Shown here: piece after piece, positions 42,288-51,420 of the stretch
Numbering within the stretch: the stretch's first letter is position 1
How the letters are laid out: every line of letters starts with the position of its first letter
Assembly: GCA_017409265.1 (NCBI GenBank)
Contig: JAFQSY010000002.1
Coordinates: 54,060 to 118,059 of the forward strand
Source: Clostridia bacterium
GTDB taxonomy: Bacteria > Bacillota > Clostridia > Oscillospirales > Acutalibacteraceae
DNA length: 64,000 bases
Direction of reading: 5' to 3'
Notes under the pieces: generated by a model
Databases searched by the model: none
The model's input: only the letters and a program-made list of their open reading frames with translations
What the model was told of the DNA's origin: nothing
Program-made: the position numbers and the translations under genes

Positions 42288-43709
42288 ATGAGCTTAGTAT
42301 CAGCAAACAAAACAGAAACCAACACTTATTCGGTAGAAATCGCTATTGCGGCAGAGGATTTCAGAGCAGCGATTCAGCAGGCTTATCTCAAGCAGAGAAA
42401 GTCAATCCAGATTCCCGGCTTCCGTAAGGGCAAGGCTCCTCTCATGATGATTGAGAAGCTTTACGGTCAGGAGGTTTTCTTTGAAGACGCTCTTGATATC
42501 GTTTTCCCCGACGCAGTTCAGGCTGCATATGAAGAAGCAGGCATCGTTCCCGTTGATTCACCCAAGGATTTTGATGTTAAGACCATGAGCAAAGAAGAAG
42601 GCGTTGTTATGACCTTCAACGTAACAGTCAAGCCCGAAATCACTCTTAAGGCTTACAAGGGTCTTACCGCTGAAAAGGCAGAGGTTAAGGTTACAAAGGA
42701 AGAAATCGACCACGAAATCGAGCATATGCTTGACAGAGGCGCAAGAATTGTTAATGTTGATGACAGAGCAGTTCAGAGCGGCGATATCACAGTTATTGAT
42801 TTTGAAGGCTTTGTTGACGGCGTTGCATTCGACGGCGGCAAGGCAGAAAAATATGAGCTTACAATCGGTTCAGGTTCATTCATCCCCGGCTTTGAAGATC
42901 AGATTGTCGGCCACTCAATCGGCGAAGAGTTTGACGTAAGTGTTACCTTCCCCGCAGAGTATGCTCCCGAGCTTGCTTCAAAGGATGCAGTTTTCAAGAT
43001 TAAGCTTCATGAAATCAAGGTTAAGGAGCTTCCCGAGCTTGATGACGAATTTGCAAAGGATATGGGCGAATACGAAACAGTTGCTGAACTCAAGAAAGGC
43101 ATCGAGGATGACATGCTCAAGAGAAAGCAGGATAGCGCACAGAACGCATTCGAAGATGCAGTTATCGAAGCTCTTGTTGAAAATGTTGAGGGCGAAATTC
43201 CCGAATGCATGTATGACAACAAGGCAAAGGAAAATGTTGATTCATTTGCACAGAGAATCGGTCAGCAGGGTATTGACCTTGACACATACCTTATGTATAT
43301 GGGCATGGATAAGGCAATGTTTGAAAGCCAGATGAGAGAGCGTGCAGTTGCAGACGTTAAGATTGAGCTTGCTGTTGAAAAGATTATTGAACTTGAAGCA
43401 ATCAAGGCTACTGATGAAGCAATCGCAGAAGAATTTTCAAAGATGGCAGAGATGTATAATCTCGATGTTGAAAAGATTAAGGAACTTGTTCCCGAAGCAA
43501 CTGTTGCTGCTGAAATCGCAAGACAGCAGGCAATTAAGACTGTAATTGATTCTGCAAAGGCAAAGAAGCCTGCTGCAAAGAGAGCAACCAAGAAGAAGGA
43601 AGCTGCTGAAGCAGAGGAAGGCGCTGAAGAGGCAAAGCCCGCAAAGAAGCCTGCTGCAAAGAAAACAACAAAGAAGGCTGCTGAAAAGAAGGAAGAAGCA
43701 GCTGAATAA
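42288..43709 (+). CDS. tig: trigger factor with Lys/Ala-rich C-terminal extension
   Basis: Ribosome-bound chaperone and prolyl isomerase. The ribosome-binding signature G-F-R-K-G-K-A-P is at about 45-52, the FKBP-type isomerase domain at about 160-245 (G-D-I-T-V-I-D-F-E-G, I-P-G-F-E-D-Q-I-V-G) and the helical C-domain after that. The length is 473, about 40 longer than usual; the excess is a tail from about residue 425 made almost only of Lys, Ala, Glu and Thr, with repeats of K-K-P-A-A-K. TATAAT at 42249-42254 is the likely -10 box, but its -35 is poor. GGAGG precedes the start. clpP and clpX follow, the usual order. Confidence 0.96.
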   Translation: MSLVSANKTETNTYSVEIAIAAEDFRAAIQQAYLKQRKSIQIPGFRKGKAPLMMIEKLYGQEVFFEDALDIVFPDAVQAAYEEAGIVPVDSPKDFDVKTMSKEEGVVMTFNVTVKPEITLKAYKGLTAEKAEVKVTKEEIDHEIEHMLDRGARIVNVDDRAVQSGDITVIDFEGFVDGVAFDGGKAEKYELTIGSGSFIPGFEDQIVGHSIGEEFDVSVTFPAEYAPELASKDAVFKIKLHEIKVKELPELDDEFAKDMGEYETVAELKKGIEDDMLKRKQDSAQNAFEDAVIEALVENVEGEIPECMYDNKAKENVDSFAQRIGQQGIDLDTYLMYMGMDKAMFESQMRERAVADVKIELAVEKIIELEAIKATDEAIAEEFSKMAEMYNLDVEKIKELVPEATVAAEIARQQAIKTVIDSAKAKKPAAKRATKKKEAAEAEEGAEEAKPAKKPAAKKTTKKAAEKKEEAAE

Positions 43710-43743
43710 TTCTTCCAAAAGCTAACTATACTTAATATGAGCA

Positions 43744-43775
43744 AAATAAACCGGTGTAAATACCGGTTTATTTAT
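43744..43775 (+). terminator. intrinsic terminator after tig
   Basis: Perfect 12-bp inverted repeat (43744-43755 with 43762-43773) around 6 nt, ending in a T-rich stretch. It separates tig from clpP. Confidence 0.85.
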
Positions 43776-43819
43776 TCTGAAAATCTATTATTTTATTGCG
43801 GAGAAAGGATTGATTTTTA

Positions 43820-44401
43820 ATGGCATTAGTACCTTATGTTGTTGAACAGACCAACAGAGGCGAGCGTTCGTATGATATTTTTTCGCGTCTCTTAAACGAC
43901 AGAATTATCGTTCTCTCCGATGAGGTTAACGACGCAACTGCAAGCATTGTTGTTGCCCAGCTCCTCTATCTCGAAGGACAGGATCCAGATAAGGATATCA
44001 GCCTTTATATCAACAGCCCCGGCGGCTCCGTAACCGCAGGTATGGCTATCTATGACACAATGCAGTACATTAAGTGCGATGTTTCGACAATCTGCATGGG
44101 TATGGCAGCCTCAATGGGTGCATTCCTGCTCTCGTCTGGCGCAAAGGGCAAGAGATTTGCTCTTCCCAACAGCGAGATTATGATTCATCAGCCTCTTGGC
44201 GGCGCAAGGGGTCAGGCAACCGAAATCAAGATTGTTGCAGACCACATTCTCAAAACAAGAGAAAGACTCAACAGAATCCTTGCTGAAAACACAGGCCGCT
44301 CAATCGAAGAAATCGCAAGAGATACCGAAAGAGACAACTATCTCACAGCCCAGGAGGCTATGGAGTACGGCCTTGTTGATAAGGTTATAGCTAAAAGATA
44401 A
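43820..44401 (+). CDS. clpP: ATP-dependent Clp protease proteolytic subunit
   Basis: Serine protease subunit forming a double heptamer barrel with ClpX. The 193-residue sequence has the catalytic triad S98 (M-A-A-S-M-G), H123 (M-I-H-Q-P) and D172 (E-R-D-N-Y), and the N-terminal [16 protein letters not shown]. Normal in every respect. GAGAAAGGAT precedes the start; clpX starts 11 bp after its stop. Confidence 0.98.
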   Translation: MALVPYVVEQTNRGERSYDIFSRLLNDRIIVLSDEVNDATASIVVAQLLYLEGQDPDKDISLYINSPGGSVTAGMAIYDTMQYIKCDVSTICMGMAASMGAFLLSSGAKGKRFALPNSEIMIHQPLGGARGQATEIKIVADHILKTRERLNRILAENTGRSIEEIARDTERDNYLTAQEAMEYGLVDKVIAKR

Positions 44402-44412
44402 GGGAGAAAAAT

Positions 44413-45711
44413 ATGCCCAGAGATGATGAAAGACGCGAAAAGCCGCTTGTTTCCTGCTCGTTTTGCTACAAAACGCAGGATCAGGTTGAAAAGCTTATCG
44501 CAGGTCCGAATGTATATATCTGCAATGAATGCATTGACCTTTGCTGTTCGATAATCGAATCCGAGCCACATCACAGCCACGGCGGATTTGACAGTGATTC
44601 TCTGCCCAAGCCCCACGAAATCAAAGCTTTGCTTGATGAATACGTTATCGGACAGGACAGCGCAAAGATTGCATTGAGCGTTGCTGTTTATAATCATTAT
44701 AAGCGTATCGGCAGCAAGGGTTGCTCCGATGTTGAGATTCAGAAGAGCAATATTCTTCTTCTCGGTCCGACGGGTGTGGGCAAAACCATGCTTGCACAGA
44801 CTCTTGCAAAGATACTCGATGTTCCCTTTGCGATTGCCGATGCAACAACTCTCACCGAAGCAGGCTATGTCGGTGAGGACGTTGAAAATATTCTTCTGAG
44901 AATTATTCAGGCGGCAGATTTTGATGTTGAGCGTGCCGAAAGAGGCATCATTTATGTTGACGAGATTGATAAAATTGCCCGCAAGAGCGAGAATCCGTCA
45001 ATAACAAGAGATGTCAGCGGCGAAGGTGTTCAGCAGGCATTGCTCAAGATAATCGAGGGAACGGTTGCGAATGTTCCTCCGCAGGGTGGCAGAAAGCATC
45101 CGCAGCAGGAGTTCATTCAGATTGACACCTCAAACATTCTCTTTATCTGCGGCGGTGCGTTTGACGGCATCGAAAAGATAATCGAGAAGCGCTCCGAGGG
45201 AACAACTCTCGGCTTTGGCGCACAGGTTAAGAGCAAAGCAGAGACCGCTAAAGAAAATCTTGTTGAAAAAGTTATTCAGCAGGACCTTGTCAAGTTCGGC
45301 ATTATTCCGGAGCTTGTAGGCCGTCTGCCCGTTATAACAACTCTTAAGGAGCTTGACAGAGATGCGCTTGTCAAGATTCTTACAACTCCCAAGAACGCAA
45401 TTGTCAAGCAGTATAAAGAGCTGTTCAAGCTTGACGGAGTTGAGCTTGAGTTTGACGATACTGCGCTTGAGGCAATTGCAGACAAGGCTCTTGAAAAGAA
45501 AACAGGCGCCCGCGGACTCCGCTCGATAATCGAGGGAGTGCTTATGCCCATTATGTATGACGTACCGTCAGATGCGGCGGTTGAAAGAGTCTGCATAACC
45601 GCAGCAAGTGTCACCGACGGTTCCGAGCCGCTCATTGAGCGCAACCCCAACAGCAAAAGAGCGAAGCTCGCAAAACCGCCAAAGGTAACAAAACCGAGTA
45701 AGGTCGGATAA
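44413..45711 (+). CDS. clpX: ATP-dependent Clp protease ATP-binding subunit ClpX
   Basis: AAA+ unfoldase feeding ClpP. The 432-residue protein has the zinc-binding domain with C15, C18, C37 and C40, Walker A G-P-T-G-V-G-K-T (118-125), Walker [10 protein letters not shown], the pore loop G-Y-V-G-E-D and the ClpP-contact loop near F-G-I. The end is extended by a Lys/Pro-rich stretch of about 20 residues ([11 protein letters not shown]). It is co-transcribed with clpP. Confidence 0.98.
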   Translation: MPRDDERREKPLVSCSFCYKTQDQVEKLIAGPNVYICNECIDLCCSIIESEPHHSHGGFDSDSLPKPHEIKALLDEYVIGQDSAKIALSVAVYNHYKRIGSKGCSDVEIQKSNILLLGPTGVGKTMLAQTLAKILDVPFAIADATTLTEAGYVGEDVENILLRIIQAADFDVERAERGIIYVDEIDKIARKSENPSITRDVSGEGVQQALLKIIEGTVANVPPQGGRKHPQQEFIQIDTSNILFICGGAFDGIEKIIEKRSEGTTLGFGAQVKSKAETAKENLVEKVIQQDLVKFGIIPELVGRLPVITTLKELDRDALVKILTTPKNAIVKQYKELFKLDGVELEFDDTALEAIADKALEKKTGARGLRSIIEGVLMPIMYDVPSDAAVERVCITAASVTDGSEPLIERNPNSKRAKLAKPPKVTKPSKVG

Positions 45712-45721
45712 ATAAAAAATC

Positions 45722-45754
45722 ATCGGACTGTTCATTACGAGCAGTCCGATTTTT
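45722..45754. terminator. bidirectional terminator between clpX and the MATE gene
   Basis: Stem of 12 bp with one G-U pair (45722-45733 with 45739-45750), 5-nt loop, T run on the plus strand and a matching A run on the other side, so it serves both convergent genes. Confidence 0.9.
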
Positions 45755-47110
45755 CTATCTTGTAACCGTTTTTATCCAATTGAATTTATTTACCTTGATA
45801 ACTGCAACGGCGCATTTGAGCACCTGGTCGGCCTTAAGGCATGCGAAAGTAACAACAACGGGAAATTTGAAAACAAATGCGCTTAATGCACTCAAAGGCA
45901 GAACAATTAGCCACATAAAAATGATATCGTTTTTAAGAACAAACGATGTTTCTCCGCCGCCCGAAACAATTCCGCAAAGGCAGGGAGCTTCATATGCCGT
46001 GCCGATAATCGTCACGCAGAGTACCCATATAAACTGATTGGTTATATCAAGTGTTTCGGGAGAGGCATTATAAAAGTCAATGATAAGATTTTTTGAAAGC
46101 AACAGAATTGCGCTTGACACAACACCGATTGCAAGGAAAATGAGCTGAAGATTCTTGCTTCTGCGTTTTATAATATCAAGGCTCATATTTTCGCCGACGG
46201 TTTTGCCGATAAGAACGCATGCAGCGTTACTTGAAGCATAGCAGATAACCGTTGCAACCTGGAAAAGAGTTGTCGCAATGCTGTTTGCGGCAATTGCGCT
46301 TTCAACAAGTCTGCCGATGATTGCGCCCTGAATGCTCATGGCAATTCCCCATGAAACGCTGCTCATCATCAGCGGCAAACCTGTTTTGAAATAATCCTTT
46401 ACCATCGGGATATCAACCGTGAAAAGGTTGCGGATTCGTATTTTCAGCTTTTTATCAACCGCAAGGATATAAATAACAGTAACAGCAAGCTCGACTGCTC
46501 TCGAAACAAGAGTGGCGAATGCAGCACCTCTGATTCCCATTTCGGGCGCACCGAATTTACCGTAGATGAGGGCGTAATTGAGGAAAATGTTGAGTGCAAA
46601 TGACGAAAGGGAAACGTAAAAGCCGATTCTGACAGTTTCAACGCTGCGGAGAATCGCAAGCAGAATTGTTGAAAGGGTATACATTAAATATGTATATTTT
46701 ATAATATCAAGATAGAGTACCGCCTGTTCGATAACTGCCTCTTTATCCGTGAAAAGGCGGATAAGCATATCGGGAGCGATTGCCGCAAATGCAAAAATCA
46801 GCATGGTGAAAACGATGCCGAGCCACATGGCAACAGCCGAAACCCTGTGAATGGGTTTCGTGTCTTTCTGTCCCCAATACTGCGAGGCAATAACAGTCAT
46901 GCCCGAGGAAATACCCGAGGCAGCCATGTTGAGGAAAAACTGAATGTTGTTGCATATGCCGACTCCGCTCAGGGCAGTTTCGCTGTATGCACCCATCATA
47001 ACAGAGTCTGCAAGGTTGACCCCGAAAACAATTATGTTCTGTAAAGCGAGTGTCAGCGTCATTGTGAAAAAGGCTTTGTAAAAACCATTGTCTGATAATT
47101 TAGATTTCAT
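45755..47110 (-). CDS. MATE family efflux transporter
   Basis: A 451-residue membrane protein with 12 predicted segments, two similar halves and typical MATE features: N-L-A-D-S-V-M-M-G near residue 30, Q-Y-W-G-Q-K-D, and in the second half S-S-N-A-A-C-V-L-I-G-K-T-V-G-E-N. MATE pumps export cationic drugs or metabolites in exchange for Na+ or H+. ATG 47110 has GGAGAG upstream and starts at the family-typical position; an upstream ATG at 47152 is in frame but unlikely. It is alone between terminators. Confidence 0.94.
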   Translation of the reverse strand: MKSKLSDNGFYKAFFTMTLTLALQNIIVFGVNLADSVMMGAYSETALSGVGICNNIQFFLNMAASGISSGMTVIASQYWGQKDTKPIHRVSAVAMWLGIVFTMLIFAFAAIAPDMLIRLFTDKEAVIEQAVLYLDIIKYTYLMYTLSTILLAILRSVETVRIGFYVSLSSFALNIFLNYALIYGKFGAPEMGIRGAAFATLVSRAVELAVTVIYILAVDKKLKIRIRNLFTVDIPMVKDYFKTGLPLMMSSVSWGIAMSIQGAIIGRLVESAIAANSIATTLFQVATVICYASSNAACVLIGKTVGENMSLDIIKRRSKNLQLIFLAIGVVSSAILLLSKNLIIDFYNASPETLDITNQFIWVLCVTIIGTAYEAPCLCGIVSGGGETSFVLKNDIIFMWLIVLPLSALSAFVFKFPVVVTFACLKADQVLKCAVAVIKVNKFNWIKTVTR

Positions 47111-47142
47111 TCTATTCTCTCCGTTTGTGTTTTCATCAGTAA

Positions 47143-47171
47143 AGTATATCACCCCAAAAAATTATTTTCAA
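47143..47171 (-). promoter_or_regulatory. SigA promoter of the MATE gene
   Basis: On the minus strand TTGAAA (47166-47171) and TATACT (47143-47148) with 17 bp between. The -10 box is inside a 13-mer that recurs inverted at 47254-47266, before the divergent HAD gene. Confidence 0.76.
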
Positions 47172-47300
47172 TCATGCGTTAAAAATTTCTTTAACAATTC
47201 TTAAGAAAACCATAAGAAATATATTCTTATTTAGAAAATAAGTTGAAGTTTATGGTGATATACTTTCATAAGGGACAAAACATAAGGATGGTATGTTTTA

Positions 47301-47867
47301 ATGAATGTTTATGATTTTGACAATACGATTTACAGAGGCGAGTCAGGAGTTGACCTTTTTCTCGGCTATTTAAAGAAGGATCCGAGACTTCTTGCAAAGC
47401 TGCCGTGGGCGGTCAGCTGCATTCTCAAATATAAGGCAGGCAAAATTTCACTTGATGACGTAATGGATAAGTACGCAGGTGTTGTTGAGAAGTTTGCGCA
47501 GTCGATAGATGATATCGAAAGCGATGTTGTTGCTTTCTGGGATAAAAATATCCGAAAGATAAAGCCTTTCTATCTTGAGCAGAGAAGGGATGATGATATA
47601 ATCATATCGGCATGTCTTGATGTTGTTCTTGAAGAGATTTGCCGCAGACTCAATATCAAAAATTATGTAGGCTCAACAACAGATCTTGAAAATATGAAGC
47701 TTGTCGATTTTTGTTTCCGTGAAAATAAAGTCAAGTTTTTCAAAGAAAAATTCCCTGATGCGGAGATTGATAATTTTTATACCGATTCACTCAATGACCA
47801 GCCTATGATTGACCTTGCAAAGAATGCGTATCTTGTTAAAGGCGACAGACTTATAAAGATTAAATGA
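47301..47867 (+). CDS. HAD-superfamily phosphatase, subfamily IB-like
   Basis: A 188-residue HAD enzyme. The nucleophile motif D5-F-D7-N-T is at the very start; motif II is the serine in I-I-S-A-C; motif III/IV is K-x-x-x-F and F-Y-T-D-S-L-N-D-Q-P-M-I-D. The cap between the first two motifs is helical, as in serine-phosphatase-like members. The substrate is unknown. The ribosome binding site (AAGGA about 12 bp upstream) is weak. A TATACT box is at 47259-47264. Confidence 0.9.
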   Translation: MNVYDFDNTIYRGESGVDLFLGYLKKDPRLLAKLPWAVSCILKYKAGKISLDDVMDKYAGVVEKFAQSIDDIESDVVAFWDKNIRKIKPFYLEQRRDDDIIISACLDVVLEEICRRLNIKNYVGSTTDLENMKLVDFCFRENKVKFFKEKFPDAEIDNFYTDSLNDQPMIDLAKNAYLVKGDRLIKIK

Positions 47868-47870
47868 TAA

Positions 47871-47896
47871 AAAGACCGCTGTTTTCAGCGGTCTTT
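47871..47896. terminator. bidirectional terminator between the HAD gene and the sugar-kinase unit
   Basis: Perfect 11-bp stem (47871-47881 with 47886-47896) with a TTTT loop and T runs on the minus strand in particular. It ends both convergent transcripts. Confidence 0.92.
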
Positions 47897-47897
47897 C

Positions 47898-48236
47898 TTA
47901 ATCTACAACTATATAACCCATCGGGAACGGCTCAACCTCGGGAGAATCGGTGAGGGTTTTAAGAACGAGATAAAAAGTGAAATCTCTCGGCTCTCTGTGA
48001 TTTCTGGTCATCCAGTCGCTTAAATGAACTTTGCTCTTGAGCATGGTTATGAGGTCACCGTTTTCATCGGCAAAGGATTGCGTGTGAACATAGTCAAAAT
48101 CGGGCATCGGCAGAACTTCAGCGTATTCATCAATTGTCATATTTTCAGGCAGATACATACCGATATCGTTTTTTACACGCCAGAGAACGAAACGCTTTTT
48201 AAATTCGTATTCGCTTAAGATTTCAGAGGTAATCAT
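47898..48236 (-). CDS. small protein of unknown function in the kinase unit
   Basis: A 112-residue soluble protein that I do not recognise. It has several conserved-looking aromatic residues (R-F-V-L-W-R-V-K-N-D-I-G-M-Y, S-D-W-M-T-R-N-H-R-E-P) and no signal or membrane segment. Its start overlaps the kinase stop by 4 bp (ATGA), so it is translated together with it. It is the last gene of a three-gene unit and ends just before the terminator. Confidence 0.8.
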   Translation of the reverse strand: MITSEILSEYEFKKRFVLWRVKNDIGMYLPENMTIDEYAEVLPMPDFDYVHTQSFADENGDLITMLKSKVHLSDWMTRNHREPRDFTFYLVLKTLTDSPEVEPFPMGYIVVD

Positions 48237-49360
48237 TTCTCAATACCGAGTTCACGGCAGCATTCGGCAACCGCTTCCTGCATCTGTTCCATTTTCTTTT
48301 CAATATCGGCAACGAGTGCAAACTGTGTACGGCTTCTGACGAGATTATGCTCGGGATATGCTGTTTTGAAGTAAACATCGCCGTTCAGATAGTCACCGAG
48401 GAAACGCATTCCGCATTCAAGGGTCATGAGCTTTGATGAGAATGCAAGCTGATTGATTTCTTCTGCAGTAAGGCTTTCACCTGCTGCTGAAAGATAGCCG
48501 AGGGCATATGCTTTGAAATATTCAACGCTGAGAGATACCTTTGAAACATCTTTTTCGTCCTCGGCGGCGGTGTTTGCGCCGAAACGTATGCTGTCGCCGA
48601 AGTCATAGAGCGAAAGTCCGGGCATAACTGTGTCAAGGTCAACAACGCAGATGCCTTCGTTTGTTTCGTTGTCAAACATAACGTTATTGAGCTTTGTATC
48701 GTTGTGAGTAACTCTTAAGGGAAGCCTACCATCTGCAACAAGGTCGAGAAGCACGGAGCAATCCTTTTCACGGGCAAGAACAAAGTCGATTTCTTCCTTG
48801 ACAAGCCCTGCTCTTCCCGAAAGGTTATCCGAAACAGCTTTTTTGAAATCTGCAAATCTTGAAACCGTGTTGTGGAAGTTGGGGATGGTTTCTGTCAGCG
48901 AATCAATGGGGTAATCCGCAAGCATGTTCTGGAATTTGCCGAAAGCCTTCGCGGCATTGTAAAATGTTTCTGCGCTGTCAACGCACTGGTATGAATGAGT
49001 GTCATAAATAAAGTTATAGCATCTCCAGCAGCGGTTTTCGCTGTCAATATAATAAGGTTTACCTTCTTTTGTGGGAATAACGCAAAGGCATTCACGGCTG
49101 ACATCGCCACCGTTTTCGGCAACCTTCTTGCGCATAAATTCGGTAACGCCCATAACATTTTTCATAAGACCCTCATAGTCCTTGAAAACATAGGTATTGA
49201 TTTCCTGCACAAGATATCTGTTAAGAGTGCCGTCAGCCTCACGGAAATCGAATTTATATGTGTTGTTGATGTGGCCGTCATGCAGCTGTGTTGATTTTTC
49301 AAATTCGCCGCTGAATCTGAACACGCCGAGAAGCTCGGATATATTGTTAAGATTTTCCAT
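48233..49360 (-). CDS. sugar kinase, NahK-like (aminoglycoside phosphotransferase fold)
   Basis: A 375-residue APH-fold kinase. Catalytic D221 is in V-T-H-N-D-T-K-L-N-N-V-M-F-D and the metal site in V-V-D-L-D-T-V-M-P-G; the nucleotide-binding start has D-G-H-I-N-N-T-Y. The exact wording H-N-D-T-K-x-N-N-V and D-L-D-T-V-M-P-G is that of N-acetylhexosamine 1-kinase (NahK/LnpB), which makes hexosamine 1-phosphate for the lacto-N-biose pathway. No lacto-N-biose phosphorylase or epimerase lies in the window, so the assignment is from motifs only. It follows the CBM9-like gene by 6 bp. Confidence 0.82.
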   Translation of the reverse strand: MENLNNISELLGVFRFSGEFEKSTQLHDGHINNTYKFDFREADGTLNRYLVQEINTYVFKDYEGLMKNVMGVTEFMRKKVAENGGDVSRECLCVIPTKEGKPYYIDSENRCWRCYNFIYDTHSYQCVDSAETFYNAAKAFGKFQNMLADYPIDSLTETIPNFHNTVSRFADFKKAVSDNLSGRAGLVKEEIDFVLAREKDCSVLLDLVADGRLPLRVTHNDTKLNNVMFDNETNEGICVVDLDTVMPGLSLYDFGDSIRFGANTAAEDEKDVSKVSLSVEYFKAYALGYLSAAGESLTAEEINQLAFSSKLMTLECGMRFLGDYLNGDVYFKTAYPEHNLVRSRTQFALVADIEKKMEQMQEAVAECCRELGIEK

Positions 49361-49366
49361 CGCTTG

Positions 49367-49987
49367 TTAAACCTTTCTGAATGTGATTTTACCGAAAAAT
49401 TCGGGTCTGTGAAAATCGGGGTTTTGCGTTTTAACAGGGAAATGCGCGCCGTAATGGGGAAATTCAGCCGAATCGGCGCATTTATAGAAATTTCCTTTAA
49501 TTGATGTTTCTTGAATTTTAAAATCCGTTTGATAAAGGGTCGAAATAAACTTCTCAGAGAGAATGATTTCATATCCCCAAGCCTTTTTGCCGTCTTCCTC
49601 AAGCTTCATAGTATAAATTACAGGTTCAAGGTCAATGAGCTCCTTTATAAAAACTCTGTCCTCACGGCAGGTGCCGATTTGAGAAAGATAAACGCCATTT
49701 GAGTTGACTTCGAAATTTATATAACGGTTATCTCCGTCAACGGGCATAAGAAAAAGCTCAAGGCAGCTGTCGGTATAAACAGGGTCGTCGCGCCTTGTGC
49801 ATTCACAGCGGATATTTTCTTCAAAGGACCAGAGCAGAGCGTGGATTCCTTCGCCCTTAACCGCAAACATTGACGCATAGCTTTCAGGTTTGCAGCCGTT
49901 TGTGTCCCACATAAACGAGTCAATTGCAGCAGCGGGTAAGTCCTTCGCTTCGACGGCAGAAGCGAATATCGGAGCAATATATTCCAT
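49367..49987 (-). CDS. CBM9-like carbohydrate-binding protein
   Basis: A 206-residue single-domain beta-sandwich protein without signal peptide. Motifs: V-Y-T-D-S-C-L-E-L-F-L, Y-I-N-F-E-V-N-S-N-G-V-Y-L, W-G-Y-E-I and the ending P-D-F-H-R-P-E-F-F-G-K-I-T-F, typical of the CBM9-2 family of free-standing carbohydrate-binding domains. These proteins are often linked to sugar use in gut bacteria. It is the first gene of a three-gene unit with the kinase and the 112-residue unknown, with GGAGGG before the ATG. Confidence 0.82.
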   Translation of the reverse strand: MEYIAPIFASAVEAKDLPAAAIDSFMWDTNGCKPESYASMFAVKGEGIHALLWSFEENIRCECTRRDDPVYTDSCLELFLMPVDGDNRYINFEVNSNGVYLSQIGTCREDRVFIKELIDLEPVIYTMKLEEDGKKAWGYEIILSEKFISTLYQTDFKIQETSIKGNFYKCADSAEFPHYGAHFPVKTQNPDFHRPEFFGKITFRKV

Positions 49988-50019
49988 ATTACCCTCCGTA
50001 TATGTTATTGTATTATAAT

Positions 50020-50048
50020 ATTATACATTAATATATTCGAATAGTCAA
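50020..50048 (-). promoter_or_regulatory. SigA promoter of the CBM9/kinase unit
   Basis: On the minus strand TTGACT (50043-50048) and TATAAT (50020-50025) with 17 bp between, about 33 bp before the start codon and just after the ackA terminator. Confidence 0.82.
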
Positions 50049-50051
50049 CAA

Positions 50052-50082
50052 AGAAAAACGGAGCATGGATTTCCATGCTCCG
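50052..50082 (-). terminator. intrinsic terminator after ackA
   Basis: On the minus strand an 11-bp stem (50072-50082 with 50059-50069) with a tight loop is followed by TTTTTC (50052-50058), 14 bp after the ackA stop. Confidence 0.9.
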
Positions 50083-50096
50083 CAAATTTTATCTGA

Positions 50097-51302
50097 TTAC
50101 ATAGCTTCAACGATAGCCTTTGTGTCTCTTGCGATAACAAGCTCTTCGTTGGTGGGAAGAACATAAACTTTAACCTTTGAGTTTGCTGTTGAGATTTCGC
50201 CTTCCTTGCCTCTTCTCATAATTTCGTTAGCTTCTTTGTCAAGCTCAACGCCGAGATAGCTGAGGTTGTTGCAAACGTCCGCACGAAGGTCGGTTGTGTT
50301 TTCGCCGATACCGCCTGTGAATACGATAGCGTCAACACCGTCCATGGCTGCAACGTAGCTGCCGATAAGCTTGCGTACCTGATATTTCTGAATGCTTCTT
50401 GCAAGGTGTGCTCTTTCGTTGCCTGCTGCTTCTGCTGCAGAAACATCTCTGTCGTCGCTGCCTACGCCTGAAATGCCGAGAACGCCTGACTTCTTGTTGA
50501 GAATTGTGTCTGTTTCAGCGGGTGTCCAGCCTTCCTTCTGCTGAAGGTAGGTGATAACAGAGGGGTCAACAGCGCCGCAACGTGTGCCCATGATGAAACC
50601 GTCAAGAGGAGTGAGACCCATGCTGGTGTCGATGCACTTGCCACCTTTAACTGCGGTGATTGATGAGCCGTTGCCGAGATGGCAGGTGACAATCTTGAGG
50701 TCCTCGATATTCTTGCCCATAACCTCTGCGCATCTTGCGCTTACGAAGCGGTGAGATGTGCCGTGGAAGCCGTAGCGACGAACCTGATATTTCTCATAGT
50801 ATTCATAAGGAACGGGGAATATATATGCTTCGGGGGGCATTGTTGAGTGGAATGCGTTATCGAAAACAGTAACCTGCGGAACATCCTTGCCGAAAACATC
50901 AATACATGCGTTAATACCCTGAATGTGTGCAGGATTGTGGAGAGGAGCAAGGTCGCAAAGGCTCTCGATGCCCTTGATAACTTCATCTGTAACGAGAACA
51001 CTTTCGTTGAAAAGTGCGCCGCCCTGAACTATTCTGTGACCGACAGCCGAAATCTCGCTCAAATCGTCGATAACCTTTGATGCACCTTCGGTAAGAGCCT
51101 TCTTAACCTGAAGGAAAGCTTCTGTATGGTTTGCCATGAATACGGGTGTTTCAAACTTTTCGCCGTTTGCAGAGCCGCCGATAAAGCTTGTTTCCTGACC
51201 GATTTTTTCGCAGTTGCCCTTTGCAAGAACAGTTTCTGTATCCATGTCAAAAAGCTGATACTTGAGTGACGAACTGCCACAGTTAATAACAAGAATTTTC
51301 AT
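50097..51302 (-). CDS. ackA: acetate kinase
   Basis: Makes ATP from acetyl phosphate, releasing acetate; a main fermentation end step. The 401-residue protein shows V-I-N-C-G-S-S-S-L-K-Y, the active-site R-Y-G-F-H-G-T-S-H, L-G-N-G-S-S and F-T-G-G-I-G-E-N. ATG at 51302 has AGGAG upstream; a longer in-frame extension to 51440 has no family similarity. pta is not adjacent. tmcAL, an enzyme consuming acetate, is divergent. Confidence 0.98.
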   Translation of the reverse strand: MKILVINCGSSSLKYQLFDMDTETVLAKGNCEKIGQETSFIGGSANGEKFETPVFMANHTEAFLQVKKALTEGASKVIDDLSEISAVGHRIVQGGALFNESVLVTDEVIKGIESLCDLAPLHNPAHIQGINACIDVFGKDVPQVTVFDNAFHSTMPPEAYIFPVPYEYYEKYQVRRYGFHGTSHRFVSARCAEVMGKNIEDLKIVTCHLGNGSSITAVKGGKCIDTSMGLTPLDGFIMGTRCGAVDPSVITYLQQKEGWTPAETDTILNKKSGVLGISGVGSDDRDVSAAEAAGNERAHLARSIQKYQVRKLIGSYVAAMDGVDAIVFTGGIGENTTDLRADVCNNLSYLGVELDKEANEIMRRGKEGEISTANSKVKVYVLPTNEELVIARDTKAIVEAM

Positions 51303-51354
51303 TTTAACACTCCTAATAGTGAATATTTGCTTGATTTTAGTCCTACAAATGTTT

Positions 51355-51383
51355 ATTATATACTTATCAGTTAAAATTTTCAA
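51355..51383 (-). promoter_or_regulatory. SigA promoter of ackA
   Basis: On the minus strand TTGAAA (51378-51383) and TATAAT (51355-51360) with 17 bp between, about 53 bp before the start codon. The opposite-strand promoter of tmcAL is less clear (TATTAT at 51395-51400). Confidence 0.82.
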
Positions 51384-51420
51384 GTATTTTATGGTATTAT
51401 TTTCATTAGAGGAGCTGTCT

